Shown: piece after piece, positions 9,067 through 19,009 of the stretch
Layout of the letters: every line of letters begins with the position of its first letter
How positions within the stretch are numbered: position 1 is the first letter of the stretch
Source: Pleionea litopenaei
GTDB lineage: Bacteria; Pseudomonadota; Gammaproteobacteria; Enterobacterales; Kangiellaceae
Assembly (NCBI RefSeq): GCF_031198435.1
Contig: NZ_CP133548.1
Span: forward strand, 2,266,001-2,330,000
Direction of reading: 5' to 3'
DNA: 64,000 nucleotides
The notes under the pieces: model-generated
The model's database searches: none
What the model was told of the DNA's origin: nothing
Seen by the model: the letters and a program-made list of their open reading frames with translations, nothing else
Translations under genes and position numbers: made by a program

Positions 9067-11454
9067 ATGACTAATAAAAAGAACTTATCCGAGCGAGATA
9101 TCTGCACAAAATTCATCACTCCCGCGTTAGAAAAATCTGGTTGGGATCTGCAAAAGCAAGTGCGCGAAGAGGTCGGCTTTACCGATGGCCGTATCTATGT
9201 GAAAGGCAATCTGACGACCCGTGGCAAGCGCAAGCGGGCGGATTACATTCTTTACTACAAGCCGAATATTCCGGTCGCCATCATCGAGGCCAAGGATAAT
9301 AAGCACTCGGTCATGGCAGGCATTCAGCAAGGGCTGGAATATGCCAGCATTCTAGATATCCCCACGGTATTCAGCAGTAACGGCGACGGCTTTTTTGAGC
9401 ACGACCGTACCGCCGCCAGTGGTAACATTGAGCGTGAAATCCAACTGCACGAATTTCCCACCCCGGAACAGCTTTGGGAACGCTATAAACGCTACAAAGG
9501 CATTACCACGCCGGAAGCCGAGCGCATCAGCGCCCAGGACTATTTCTTTGACGGCACCAGTCGTAGCCCTCGTTATTACCAGCAAATTGCCATTAACCGA
9601 ACGGTAGAAGCCATTGCCAGTGGCCAGCAACGCATTTTACTGACAATGGCTACCGGCACCGGTAAAACCTACACCGCTTTTCAAATCATTCACCGCTTGT
9701 GGAAGGCCGGTGCCAAAAAACGAATCCTGTTTTTGGCTGATCGCAACGCCCTTATCGATCAAACCAGGCGTGGAGATTTTCGTCATTTCAAAGACAAAAT
9801 GACGGTGATAAAACATAAGAAAATCGATAAGTCCTATGAAATTTATTTGGCGCTGTACCAAGGATTGACCAATTATGACGAAGACAAAGATGCCTACCGT
9901 GAGTTCAGTCGGGATTTTTTTGATCTGATCGTCATCGATGAGTGCCATCGAGGCAGCGCATCGGAAGATAGTGCTTGGCGCGAAATTTTGGATTATTTTG
10001 GATCTGCGACTCATGTGGGTTTAACAGCAACACCTAAAGAAACCGAAACCGTTTCCAGTACCGAATATTTTGGCGATCCGATTTACACCTACTCACTCAA
10101 GCAAGGTATACAAGACGGATTCCTAGCCCCCTATAAAGTGCTGCGTGTCGGCCTTAATGTCGATCTGGAAGGATGGCGGCCAGAGGCGGGAAAAACCGAC
10201 AAAAATGGCCAGCAAGTGGATGACCGAATCTACAACCGCAGAGATTACGACAAGAACCTGGTAATCGACGAACGCACAGAAGCAGTAGCCAACAAAATCA
10301 CCGAATACCTGAAAAAAACCAACCGTTTTGACAAAGCGATTGTGTTCTGCGTAGACATAGACCATGCCCAGCGAATGCGCTCTTCACTCGCCAATGCAAA
10401 CACCGATCTGATGGCACAAAACCCCAAGTACATCATGCAAATCACTGGCGATAATGACGAAGGTAAACGCGAGTTAGATAACTTCATTAATCCAGAAGAA
10501 ATCTATCCAGTGATTGCTACTACTTCCAAACTGATGACCACAGGCGTTGATGCGCAAACCTGCAAATTGATTGTACTCGACAGTAACATTGGTTCCATGA
10601 CTGAATTTAAACAGATCATTGGCCGTGGCACACGCATCAACGAAGAGTTCGGCAAAACCTTTTTTACCATTCTCGATTTTCGCAATGTCACCGACTTGTT
10701 TGCTGACCCGGATTTCGACGGCGACCCAGTGCGGGTTAAAGTGCTTGGTGAAGACGAAGAATTTGAAACGCCAGAAGAAGAACTAGAAGAAGAAAGCACT
10801 ATCGCAGGCGATGAAGGCGAAGAAATCATCTTCGAGCCACCCCAGGAAACACCGCCCATTATTGATGGCGGCGAAATCATCAGCGAACCACGCCCCAAGT
10901 ATTACGTGAATGGCGTCAATGTCGCCGTGCTAAATGAGCGTATTCAGTACATGGATGGCGACGGCAAGCTGATCACTGGAAGCCTGAAAGATTACACCCG
11001 ACAAAAAGTACGCGAGCAATATCAAACGCTGAACGACTTCCTGAATAAATGGCACAGCACCGATAAAAAGCAGGCCATTATCGACGAGCTAACCGAGCAA
11101 GGAATTGTACTTGAGAACTTGAAGGAAGCGATTGGCAAGGAGATGGACATCTTCGACATGATCTGCCACACCGCATTCGATCAGCCGCCGTTAACTCGTG
11201 CCGAACGCGCAAAGCAAGTGAAAAAACGTGATGTTTTTACTCAGTATGGTGAACAAGCACGGAAGGTGCTCGAAGCCCTTCTGGATAAATATGCCGACGA
11301 AGGCATTGAAAATATTGAAGACATCAAGGTGCTTAAGGTCAACCCCTTCGACCAGTTCGGCACCCCGACTGAAATCATCAAGTTATTCGGCGGAAAGTCT
11401 CAATATTTGCAGGCGTTAACCCAATTAGAAAAAGCCTTATATCAAGCGGCTTGA
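9067..11454 (+). CDS. hsdR: Type I restriction enzyme, R (endonuclease/translocase) subunit
   Basis: The motor and nuclease of a type I restriction complex. The N-terminal PD-(D/E)XK nuclease shows E-A-K in VAIIEAKDNKHS (near residue 75) with the usual QGLEYA after it. Superfamily 2 helicase motifs follow: Walker A ATGTGKT near residue 200, DECH near 297, GLTATP, and motif VI-like IIGRGTRINEEFGK. An acidic linker (residues about 560-600) precedes the C-terminal HsdM-binding region. The ATG at 9067 is chosen over the GTG at 9061 because the AAAGGAG ribosome site ends at 9061. The domain order resembles the EcoEI-type subfamily. First enzyme gene of hsdRMS. Confidence 0.95.
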   Translation: MTNKKNLSERDICTKFITPALEKSGWDLQKQVREEVGFTDGRIYVKGNLTTRGKRKRADYILYYKPNIPVAIIEAKDNKHSVMAGIQQGLEYASILDIPTVFSSNGDGFFEHDRTAASGNIEREIQLHEFPTPEQLWERYKRYKGITTPEAERISAQDYFFDGTSRSPRYYQQIAINRTVEAIASGQQRILLTMATGTGKTYTAFQIIHRLWKAGAKKRILFLADRNALIDQTRRGDFRHFKDKMTVIKHKKIDKSYEIYLALYQGLTNYDEDKDAYREFSRDFFDLIVIDECHRGSASEDSAWREILDYFGSATHVGLTATPKETETVSSTEYFGDPIYTYSLKQGIQDGFLAPYKVLRVGLNVDLEGWRPEAGKTDKNGQQVDDRIYNRRDYDKNLVIDERTEAVANKITEYLKKTNRFDKAIVFCVDIDHAQRMRSSLANANTDLMAQNPKYIMQITGDNDEGKRELDNFINPEEIYPVIATTSKLMTTGVDAQTCKLIVLDSNIGSMTEFKQIIGRGTRINEEFGKTFFTILDFRNVTDLFADPDFDGDPVRVKVLGEDEEFETPEEELEEESTIAGDEGEEIIFEPPQETPPIIDGGEIISEPRPKYYVNGVNVAVLNERIQYMDGDGKLITGSLKDYTRQKVREQYQTLNDFLNKWHSTDKKQAIIDELTEQGIVLENLKEAIGKEMDIFDMICHTAFDQPPLTRAERAKQVKKRDVFTQYGEQARKVLEALLDKYADEGIENIEDIKVLKVNPFDQFGTPTEIIKLFGGKSQYLQALTQLEKALYQAA

Positions 11455-11488
11455 AGCTTTAAAAATTTAAAAAGAGAGAATTAATTTA

Positions 11489-12913
11489 ATGGCAAATGTA
11501 TCAGGCATCGTAAAATCCGCCCGCAATATCATGCGGCAAGACACAGGCACCGGCAGTGATGAGCTACGCATTCTGCAATTGGGCTGGATGCTGTTCCTGA
11601 AAATATTCAGCGACAAAGACAAAGAGCTGGAACTGATGGACGACAACTACACCTCGCCCATCCCCGCTGAATTGCACTGGGATGAATGGGCCGGTGACGA
11701 CGAAGGTATGACCGGCGATGAACTATTACTGTTTGTGGATCGCAAGTTATTCCCGACTTTGTCCGAGATAGACCTGTCTACAGCCAAGCGTCGTGCCGTA
11801 TTGGTACATGAAGTGTTCGCCAATAACTACAATTACATGAAATCCGGCATTCACCTGCGCCAGGTGATTAACAAGCTTAACGAGATTGATTTCAATAACA
11901 GTAAAGACCTTCACTTATTCGGGCAGATCTACGAAACTTTTTTGAGTGAGCTGCAAAGTGCCGGTACCTTGGGTGAGTTCTATACCCCGCGAGCCATTAC
12001 CCAGTTTATGACTGAGATGGTCAACCCTGCACACGGTGAAACCGTGCTTGATCCCGCTTGCGGCACCGGCGGCTTCTTAACGGCGGTGATCGAACACCTA
12101 AAAGCCACGGCCAGTAATGTGGCTGAACGTGAAGCCATTGGCCACAATGTGCGTGGCTGGGAATACAAACCACTGCCCTATATGCTGGCGAATACTAATC
12201 TAGTGTTGCATGACATTACCACGCCCGATATCCAGTTTGGCGACTCCCTGCAACGGCCCTTGAGCGAATACACACGTAAAGATCGAGTGGATGTGATCGT
12301 CGCCAACCCACCTTTTGGCGGCGTGGTTTCCAATAATAACGAGAACAACTTTCCGCAAACCTACCGCACTAAGGAATCGGCAGACCTGTTTTTGATATTG
12401 ATGATCCACCTGCTAAAAGAGGGTGGCCGCGCCGCAATCGTATTGCCCGACGGATCACTTACTGGCGATGGTGTGAAGCAACGTGTTCGTCAAAAACTTC
12501 TAGAAGACTGCAACCTGCACACCATCGTGCGCCTGCCCAATTCGGTGTTCCAGCCCTATGCCTCAGTGGCGACAAACCTGCTGTTCTTTACCAAGGGCAA
12601 GCCAACGCAAAGCATATGGTATTACGAACAAAAACTACCAGAAGGCTACAAGGCTTATTCTAAAACCAAGCCCATCCAGTTGGCTGAGTTCGATACGCTA
12701 AAAAATTGGTGGGAGAGTCGCGAAGCCACCGAGCAGGCCTGGCAAGTTGATATCGATTCCATCAGAGCCAACAGTTACAACCTTGACATCAAAAACCCGC
12801 ACCGTGCCGAGGAAGAAAAGCAGCACAGTAGCACCGAATTGCTGGATCTGTTGCATCAATCTTTTGCCAAGGGTGATCAACTGCTGGAACAACTGCGTAG
12901 GGAGTTGGTGTAG
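11489..12913 (+). CDS. hsdM: Type I restriction-modification N6-adenine methyltransferase, M subunit
   Basis: Methylates adenine in the recognition site to protect host DNA and forms the core of the HsdM2S complex. An N-terminal HsdM helical domain precedes the catalytic domain. SAM motif I is DPACGTGGF near residue 190 and catalytic motif IV is NPPF near 272. At 474 aa it is of normal length. The stop codon overlaps the GTG start of hsdS by one base, so M and S are translationally coupled. Confidence 0.96.
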   Translation: MANVSGIVKSARNIMRQDTGTGSDELRILQLGWMLFLKIFSDKDKELELMDDNYTSPIPAELHWDEWAGDDEGMTGDELLLFVDRKLFPTLSEIDLSTAKRRAVLVHEVFANNYNYMKSGIHLRQVINKLNEIDFNNSKDLHLFGQIYETFLSELQSAGTLGEFYTPRAITQFMTEMVNPAHGETVLDPACGTGGFLTAVIEHLKATASNVAEREAIGHNVRGWEYKPLPYMLANTNLVLHDITTPDIQFGDSLQRPLSEYTRKDRVDVIVANPPFGGVVSNNNENNFPQTYRTKESADLFLILMIHLLKEGGRAAIVLPDGSLTGDGVKQRVRQKLLEDCNLHTIVRLPNSVFQPYASVATNLLFFTKGKPTQSIWYYEQKLPEGYKAYSKTKPIQLAEFDTLKNWWESREATEQAWQVDIDSIRANSYNLDIKNPHRAEEEKQHSSTELLDLLHQSFAKGDQLLEQLRRELV

Positions 12914-14292
12914 TGGCAATTTGGAAGAGAGTAAAAGTTGGCGACTTTCTATTTGAGCGCGAAGGGCGCTATAAGCCTGATGCACAAGAAATCGAGGGGT
13001 TACAACGAATCGACAAGATCGACTTTTCAGGCAATTTTCACATTGCAAATAAGCCCAGTAAAACCGACATGATATTAATTAAATCCGGCGATCTCGTTAT
13101 ATCCGGCATCAACGTTGCCAAGGGTGCGTTAGGCGTTTATCACGGACAGAATGATGTTACGGCTACAATTCACTATTCGTCGTACACCTTCGATGAAAGC
13201 AAAGTCAGTGTTGAGTATTTCAAGCGGTTCCTAAAATCTCCGCTGTTTATCCAATTACTTAAAGAACAGGTAAAAGGCGGTATTAAAACAGAGATAAAAC
13301 CAAAGCATCTTTTACCGCTTGAAATATTGATGCCGGAAAAGGAAGAGCAATTAACTATCCTCAAACAATTTCAATGCATCGAGAATGAAGATTCTGAACT
13401 TAAATCCGAACTCACTCATCAACAAAGCCTCCTGAAGAAGCTGCGTCAGCAGATATTACAGGAAGCCATCGAAGGGAAACTCACGGCAAACTGGCGAGCG
13501 AAAAATCCCGACGCAGAGCCAGCCCGCGAACTGCTGAAACGAATTTTTGACGAAAAAGAAAAATTGTTCAACGCTAATCAAATAAAAGCACAAAAACGAC
13601 TACCGCCAATTAGCGAAGAAGAAAAGCCTTTTGAGCTTCCGCATGGGTGGGAGTGGTGTCAACTAAATGATGTTATCTACGAAAACCCTAGAAATGGATA
13701 CTCGCCAAAAACGGTAGATTTTCCAACACAAACAAAGACATTAAAATTAGGAGCTACTACAACCGGAAAATTTATTGACTCAGAAATAAAATATATCAAT
13801 GAAGAAATCCCGAAAGATTCATTTTTGTGGCTCAAGGATAGAGATATTTTAATTCAAAGAGGAAACTCCATGGATTTTGTTGGTGTTTCAGCGATTTACC
13901 ATGGTGAAGAATCCAGCTTTATTTATCCAGATTTAATGATGAAGTTAAAACCGGTCTCCTCAATTTCGGAAGTTTATTTGCACCATGTGCTTATGAGCAT
14001 CTATTGTCGTGAGTATTTTCGCAAGAATGCTACTGGTGCTCAGAAGAGTATGCCAAAAATAAATCAAGCAACTGTATCTGGTGCAAAGATTCCATTATGT
14101 AGCAAGGCAGAGCAGGACGTTATTGTGGGTAAAGTTAAAAACCTGTTAGCGCTTTGCGATCAACTAGAAAATCAGATTCGCCAAAATCAGAGCCATGCCG
14201 AGCAATTTATGCAGGCGGTGTTAAAAGAAGCTTTCAGCCAAAGAACCGAGACACCACCGGCCAGCGAACTGAAGAAGGCAGCCCATGCTTAA
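12913..14292 (+). CDS. hsdS: Type I restriction-modification specificity subunit
   Basis: Determines which bipartite DNA site the complex reads. Two target recognition domains are separated by a central conserved helical region (LRQQILQEAIEGKLTANWR, about residues 177-195) that matches the HsdS repeat found in EcoEI-like enzymes. A second helical region closes the protein. The second recognition domain, about 13640-14110, looks clearly more A+T rich than the surrounding operon, consistent with domain exchange. The start is GTG. The last eight bases overlap the start of kwaA, an unusual coupling of R-M to another defence system. Confidence 0.94.
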   Translation: MAIWKRVKVGDFLFEREGRYKPDAQEIEGLQRIDKIDFSGNFHIANKPSKTDMILIKSGDLVISGINVAKGALGVYHGQNDVTATIHYSSYTFDESKVSVEYFKRFLKSPLFIQLLKEQVKGGIKTEIKPKHLLPLEILMPEKEEQLTILKQFQCIENEDSELKSELTHQQSLLKKLRQQILQEAIEGKLTANWRAKNPDAEPARELLKRIFDEKEKLFNANQIKAQKRLPPISEEEKPFELPHGWEWCQLNDVIYENPRNGYSPKTVDFPTQTKTLKLGATTTGKFIDSEIKYINEEIPKDSFLWLKDRDILIQRGNSMDFVGVSAIYHGEESSFIYPDLMMKLKPVSSISEVYLHHVLMSIYCREYFRKNATGAQKSMPKINQATVSGAKIPLCSKAEQDVIVGKVKNLLALCDQLENQIRQNQSHAEQFMQAVLKEAFSQRTETPPASELKKAAHA

Positions 14293-14851
14293 CAAGGCTG
14301 CCAAACTCGCACTGGTGGCCACCTCGCTGGCACCGATTTTCCTCACCCTCTGGTTTGTTGAGCTGAGCGGCGTTTGGGAAGCGGCATTGCCCTGGTCACA
14401 CAATCTCACTAATCACTGGCAGACAGGCAGCGTCTATCTACTTACTGCATTGATACTGAGCGGCCTGTGTTTTGCGCTGGTATGGCTTTCAGCCTCGCGC
14501 CACGGGCTGGAGCGCCTGCCGGTGAGAATCAAGGCGGTAAAAACAGTGGATAAGGAGATTGTCGGCTTTCTGTTGGTCTACTTGCTACCGCTGATCAACC
14601 AGAGCCAAAGCACCATCAGCGTACCGGTGCTAGTGTTTATCGCGGTGATTTTCTTTTTTATCGTCTACAACTCCCATGCCTACCACTTCAACCCTTTGTT
14701 GGGGTTTTTCGGTTACCACTTTTATGAGGTAACTATCGAGGGCGATATCACTTATGTGCTGATCACTCGCCAGAATATTACCGACTGCAAGAATGTTTCG
14801 CAGGTGGTGCAATTGACTGAATACATGATCCTGGATGCCAACCATGCCTGA
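14285..14851 (+). CDS. kwaA: Kiwa defence membrane protein KwaA
   Basis: A 188-aa protein with four hydrophobic segments (about residues 7-27, 45-68, 90-105, 114-128) and a short cytoplasmic tail. Size, topology and immediate pairing with a KwaB-like gene fit KwaA, the membrane component of the Kiwa antiphage system. In the literature KwaA sits in the inner membrane and acts with KwaB against phage after attachment. It overlaps hsdS by 8 bp and kwaB by 8 bp, with the same pattern of an ATG placed just before the upstream stop. The call rests on recognition of the pair; on its own the protein would be 'four-TM hypothetical'. Confidence 0.82.
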   Translation: MLNKAAKLALVATSLAPIFLTLWFVELSGVWEAALPWSHNLTNHWQTGSVYLLTALILSGLCFALVWLSASRHGLERLPVRIKAVKTVDKEIVGFLLVYLLPLINQSQSTISVPVLVFIAVIFFFIVYNSHAYHFNPLLGFFGYHFYEVTIEGDITYVLITRQNITDCKNVSQVVQLTEYMILDANHA

Positions 14852-15746
14852 TAACAATAATAACCAAGCCGCCAACCTGTTCGCCTTAGTCGATGATACC
14901 AATACCCCAGTGCGACGCATCCCGCTGACTAATACACTCAGCACCGAACTTGCAAAACTGTTCGAGGAACAACAACAGAGCCTGCTAAGTGACAAACAGG
15001 CCATTGAATTTACCGGTAGCTACAACGTCGATGGCGGTGAGATTTTCACTATTACCAACTACCCGCTACCCGAAGCGATCAGCCAGGCGCTCGGAAATCC
15101 GCTAACTTGTCAAATGCTCAACCTCAATACAGAAACTCACAGGATAAAGTCGCTATTCAGCGGCCAATGGAATGCTGCCAATCAAGTCGTGGACTTTCAG
15201 GTTTTCGACACAGGAAAACTGCTCAGCCGTGGCTTCACCCTAATCGGTTCTGGAGACACCTACAAAAAATTGGAAGAGCCTGGCTTGATCTTACAAGATA
15301 AGCTCACGGCTCATTACAACAATGGCACTTTGCATTTCACTTCTTATCACAACACCAAGCGATTTCTAGACTTGGCTGAGTATTATCGTGAAGCCACCGA
15401 TACCGACCTCGACGCTTTCGCCGACACCGAACTATTTGCCTTTGAGGACGAGGCCAGCTTTAAAGGCCATGCCGATTCCATCATTCGCAAGAAAATCGCC
15501 TTGCTGCAAAAAAATGAGGTGTTAAAAGACATTACAGTCGCCGATATACAAACTGTTGCCAACAACTTTAACGCAGAGCTGCCAGAAGAACACCACATCA
15601 GCATAACCATCACTGACGACGGCAAACTACTGATACCTGACGATAAGAAACAACTAAAAGAGCTAATCCGGTTTTTAGATGAAGACTATGTCACGGCACC
15701 ATTGACGAAGCGAAAGTGCCTGACAAATTCAAAAAAATACCTTTGA
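14844..15746 (+). CDS. kwaB: Kiwa defence protein KwaB (DUF4868-type)
   Basis: A 300-aa soluble protein with the DUF4868/KwaB layout: a mixed alpha-beta N-terminal half, then a helical C-terminal half ending in the family-like signature FLDEDYVTAPLTKRKCLTNSK. KwaB partners KwaA in Kiwa and is reported to act on phage DNA replication and transcription. The ATG at 14844 is preferred because it reproduces the 8-bp overlap seen at the hsdS-kwaA junction; an ATG at 14835 is also possible. Only 55 bp separate its end from the reverse transcriptase gene. Confidence 0.85.
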   Translation: MPDNNNNQAANLFALVDDTNTPVRRIPLTNTLSTELAKLFEEQQQSLLSDKQAIEFTGSYNVDGGEIFTITNYPLPEAISQALGNPLTCQMLNLNTETHRIKSLFSGQWNAANQVVDFQVFDTGKLLSRGFTLIGSGDTYKKLEEPGLILQDKLTAHYNNGTLHFTSYHNTKRFLDLAEYYREATDTDLDAFADTELFAFEDEASFKGHADSIIRKKIALLQKNEVLKDITVADIQTVANNFNAELPEEHHISITITDDGKLLIPDDKKQLKELIRFLDEDYVTAPLTKRKCLTNSKKYL

Positions 15747-15801
15747 TATTAAAGCGTTGGACACCAACTCTGTGCAAGTTTTAAATTAGGGAAAATCACA
15801 T

Positions 15802-18800
15802 ATGTCGTATGAAGCAACATTTGAAGGGTGGGATTTGCTAACCATAGAAGATCTGCTCATAGCCTATCGCAAGGCCAAGGCAGACTGCTTCTTTGAAAAC
15901 ACTTTCCCGACCGCCATTAAATTTGCGGAATATGAGCAGGACTTACTGGTCAACTTAAAGAAATTGCTAAAGTGCTTGAAGAGTGACTCGGGCTTTGAAT
16001 CCAATGATGACTTGCTGGGCGATTATCGCCTGCTTCCGAAGAAGCTCTCTACAGAAAAGAATGCTGACAGCGCAGATAATGGCCACGTACACTTTTCCAG
16101 ACCCGAACGAGCGGTTGAGAGCTTATTCAAAAACTACAGCATCACGCCAGAATTCAGAATTGTTGGCGACTTCCCGATAGATAGCCATGTGATATCCGCC
16201 CTTTGGATCAACATGGTTGGCCACAAATTAGATGCGAAGCTTGATAAATGTTGTTACGGTGCAAGACTAAAGCGAATTAGAAATGACGAGCTTTTCAGTG
16301 CTGAAGATGAAAAGCCATTTCATATCAGCTCCATTGGATCATTCGTTCCCTATTTCCAGCCGTACCAAAAGTGGCGCAATGATGGCCTAAAATCCATACG
16401 TGATGAATTGGATAAAGACCGCGATATTATTGCCGTCTCATTGGACCTCAAAAGTTATTATCATTTCATTGATCCAACCGCTTTGAATGGCGAAGCCCTA
16501 CTGAAATCACTTGAGTTGGAACTCGACGAAACTGAAATTGAATTCACAACTCAACTCGCCCGTTTCCTTAATAAATGGGCTGAAGGCGCTTCTGAGTTCG
16601 GCAAAGCCGTTGGAGGAAAGAAAGCCAATATCAGTGGTGGCCTGGTTATTGGCTTGACATGTAGTCGAATCGTTTCCAATGCCTTACTCCATAAGTGGGA
16701 TAGGCTGGTTCTTGAAAACCTCTCACCCATTCATTACGGCCGCTACGTCGATGATATGTTCCTCGTGCTACGCGACACGGGCACCATCACCAGTAGCTTT
16801 GACCTAATGCAAATGCTTCAAGCGCGAATGGGCAAAGACTGTGTTTCACAGAACTCCAAAAATGAAAAGGTTTGGGAGATCAATCAGGGAGCTGATATTC
16901 AGGGCGATACCAAAATATCGCTACAGTCTGACAAACAGAAGTTGTTTGTATTGCAAGGGCGAGCTGGTCTGGACCTTCTGGATAGCATTGAGAAGGAAAT
17001 CTACGAACTCTCCAGCGAGCATCGCCTCATGCCATCGCCGGACCAATTAGAGCATTCAACGGCTGCGAAGGTGCTCTCTGCTGCCGGTAGCGTGGGAGAA
17101 AGTGCAGACACATTAAGAAGAGCCGATGGCCTGACCATTCGCCGTTTAGGTTGGTCACTTCAACTCCGTCACGTAGAAACACTCGCTAGAGATTTACCAC
17201 CCAATCAATGGAAAGAACAGCGCGAGGAGTTTTATCAATTTGCGCACAACCATATATTGCGGGCAGATAATCTGTTTGCGCACTTTAACTACCTTCCACG
17301 ACTGCTGGGTTTTGCGATCAGCATGAACGAATGGGAACAAGCTGAGCGAATCGCGGTGAAGTCCTACCAGGCCATTGATACTTTGGCCTCTGAAGTTGGC
17401 AAGGGAAAAAAGGTTAAAATTAACGGGTGTGACGCTAAAGTTCTGAAAGACCTTTGGGGCTATATCAAGGGAACACTGACTTGGTTATTTATTGACGCTG
17501 CGACTCGATACTACGATCCGAACAAACTATTTCTGGGTGAGCGTTCAACGAAGAAGAAGCGGCTAGCCGATCTGTTTCTCAATCAAATCGTTGCAAATCT
17601 GACCGACTTTGAGGCGTTGCTTGACCTTCGCTTTGACGTGGCAGACTTCGAGACCAAAGCTCCGCTTGTCGCATTGGCTGATCTTGCAAAAGAAGCATAC
17701 AAATACATAGTTAGCAGCCACTCTGCTGAGAAATTGGTTGGCAAACGTGACACTAAGAAGGAGAAGCAGATACTGAAGCTGCTTGGCAGTTCTGGACTGC
17801 TCGACATAGATACATTTGAACAGTTTATCAACTCTACCCGTAACACAAGACTGGGTAAGGTAGTCAAGGGACCTCGAAAGAATGACAGTTACCTACCATA
17901 TCTCTTTCCCACCCGACCGTTGTCGCCGGCTGAAATATCAGAGTTAGCGCCAGAGTGCGTGGGCTTACCTTCGGCATCTGGGAAGGCTCCGATTTATGGA
18001 CCAGCAGTAACTTGGGCAAAATACACACAAGTGTTACGTGGGGTTTGGATAAAGCCTACACTGCTCGCTACTGCACAAGATGCCAATGACAAGCCATCGG
18101 GAAAAAGAAAGAAATACCTGAATATCGGCACCGACAACAAAGACAAGGTAGTTGTAGCTTTGACTAATCTTCGCACCGAAGACAGCGACTGGGCAGCTAC
18201 TGCGTGTGATAAACCAAATTTAAGTCGCAAGCGTTATCAAAAGATATCAAATCTGGTTAACGATACCCTGAAACTCAGCCCAAGACCGGATTATGTCCTC
18301 TTCCCAGAGCTCTCCATTCCTCTGCGATGGCTCAACAGTATCGCAGCCAGACTGAGTGCTGCGGGTGTTAGTCTAATAGCAGGAACCGAGTATCGGCATA
18401 GTGATGGCAACAAAATTCTTAGTGAGGCTGCACTAGTTCTTGCAGATAATCGCCTCGGTTACCCGACTTTTGTAAAGATCTGGCAGCCTAAGCTTGAGCC
18501 TGCTGTTGGCGAGGACAAGGACCTCACTGTGAAATACGGCAAGGAGTGGGATAAATCCAAAAAAGCGCTTAAACCGATCTATATTCATAACGGTGTAAAT
18601 TTTGGTGTCATGGTTTGTTCGGAACTCCAAAACAGCAAAGCGAGAATTCGTTTTCAGGGTGCCGTTGATGCCCTTATGGTTCTGAGTTGGAACAGGGATC
18701 TGGATACTTTTGCCTCTTTAATCGAATCAGCTGCATTGGACGTTCACGCTTATACCATCTTGGTTAATAATCGAAAATACGGGGATAGCCGAGTCCGCTC

Positions 18801-19005
18801 ACCAGCAAAAGAATCTTTCCTTCGAGATATCGCCCGCTTAAGGGGTGGTGACAATGACTTCGTTGTGGCAGCCACGTTGGATATTGCAGCACTGCGAGCT
18901 TTCCAAAGCCGAGCAAAACGCTGGCCTGAAGAAGGTGATAAATTCAAGCCAGTGCCTGAAGGTTTTAAACTACTGGGTGACCGAAAAAAGCTACCACCCA
19001 AATAG
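15802..19005 (+). CDS. drt1: DRT type 1 (UG1) antiphage reverse transcriptase with C-terminal nitrilase domain
   Basis: A 1067-aa fusion. The N-terminal half is a group II-intron-like reverse transcriptase: palm motif A SLDLKSYYHFID (near 213-224) and catalytic YVDDMFLVL near 315. A long helical linker follows. The C-terminal 270 residues form a carbon-nitrogen hydrolase with the Glu-Lys-Cys triad candidates FPELSIP (E), a lysine in WQPKLEP, and VMVCSEL (C). This RT plus nitrilase order defines the UG1/DRT1 antiviral class. An open frame follows kwaAB at 55 bp on the same strand, with a weak ribosome site, so it may share the hsd-kwa transcript. The biochemical role of the nitrilase in defence is not established from sequence. 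Confidence 0.93.
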   Translation: MSYEATFEGWDLLTIEDLLIAYRKAKADCFFENTFPTAIKFAEYEQDLLVNLKKLLKCLKSDSGFESNDDLLGDYRLLPKKLSTEKNADSADNGHVHFSRPERAVESLFKNYSITPEFRIVGDFPIDSHVISALWINMVGHKLDAKLDKCCYGARLKRIRNDELFSAEDEKPFHISSIGSFVPYFQPYQKWRNDGLKSIRDELDKDRDIIAVSLDLKSYYHFIDPTALNGEALLKSLELELDETEIEFTTQLARFLNKWAEGASEFGKAVGGKKANISGGLVIGLTCSRIVSNALLHKWDRLVLENLSPIHYGRYVDDMFLVLRDTGTITSSFDLMQMLQARMGKDCVSQNSKNEKVWEINQGADIQGDTKISLQSDKQKLFVLQGRAGLDLLDSIEKEIYELSSEHRLMPSPDQLEHSTAAKVLSAAGSVGESADTLRRADGLTIRRLGWSLQLRHVETLARDLPPNQWKEQREEFYQFAHNHILRADNLFAHFNYLPRLLGFAISMNEWEQAERIAVKSYQAIDTLASEVGKGKKVKINGCDAKVLKDLWGYIKGTLTWLFIDAATRYYDPNKLFLGERSTKKKRLADLFLNQIVANLTDFEALLDLRFDVADFETKAPLVALADLAKEAYKYIVSSHSAEKLVGKRDTKKEKQILKLLGSSGLLDIDTFEQFINSTRNTRLGKVVKGPRKNDSYLPYLFPTRPLSPAEISELAPECVGLPSASGKAPIYGPAVTWAKYTQVLRGVWIKPTLLATAQDANDKPSGKRKKYLNIGTDNKDKVVVALTNLRTEDSDWAATACDKPNLSRKRYQKISNLVNDTLKLSPRPDYVLFPELSIPLRWLNSIAARLSAAGVSLIAGTEYRHSDGNKILSEAALVLADNRLGYPTFVKIWQPKLEPAVGEDKDLTVKYGKEWDKSKKALKPIYIHNGVNFGVMVCSELQNSKARIRFQGAVDALMVLSWNRDLDTFASLIESAALDVHAYTILVNNRKYGDSRVRSPAKESFLRDIARLRGGDNDFVVAATLDIAALRAFQSRAKRWPEEGDKFKPVPEGFKLLGDRKKLPPK

Positions 19006-19009
19006 CACT

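Noticed and set aside
9352-11000. Several open frames opposite hsdR (up to 131 codons)
   Set aside because: The opposite strand has HsdR motifs throughout; the shadow frames reflect codon bias of the coding strand.
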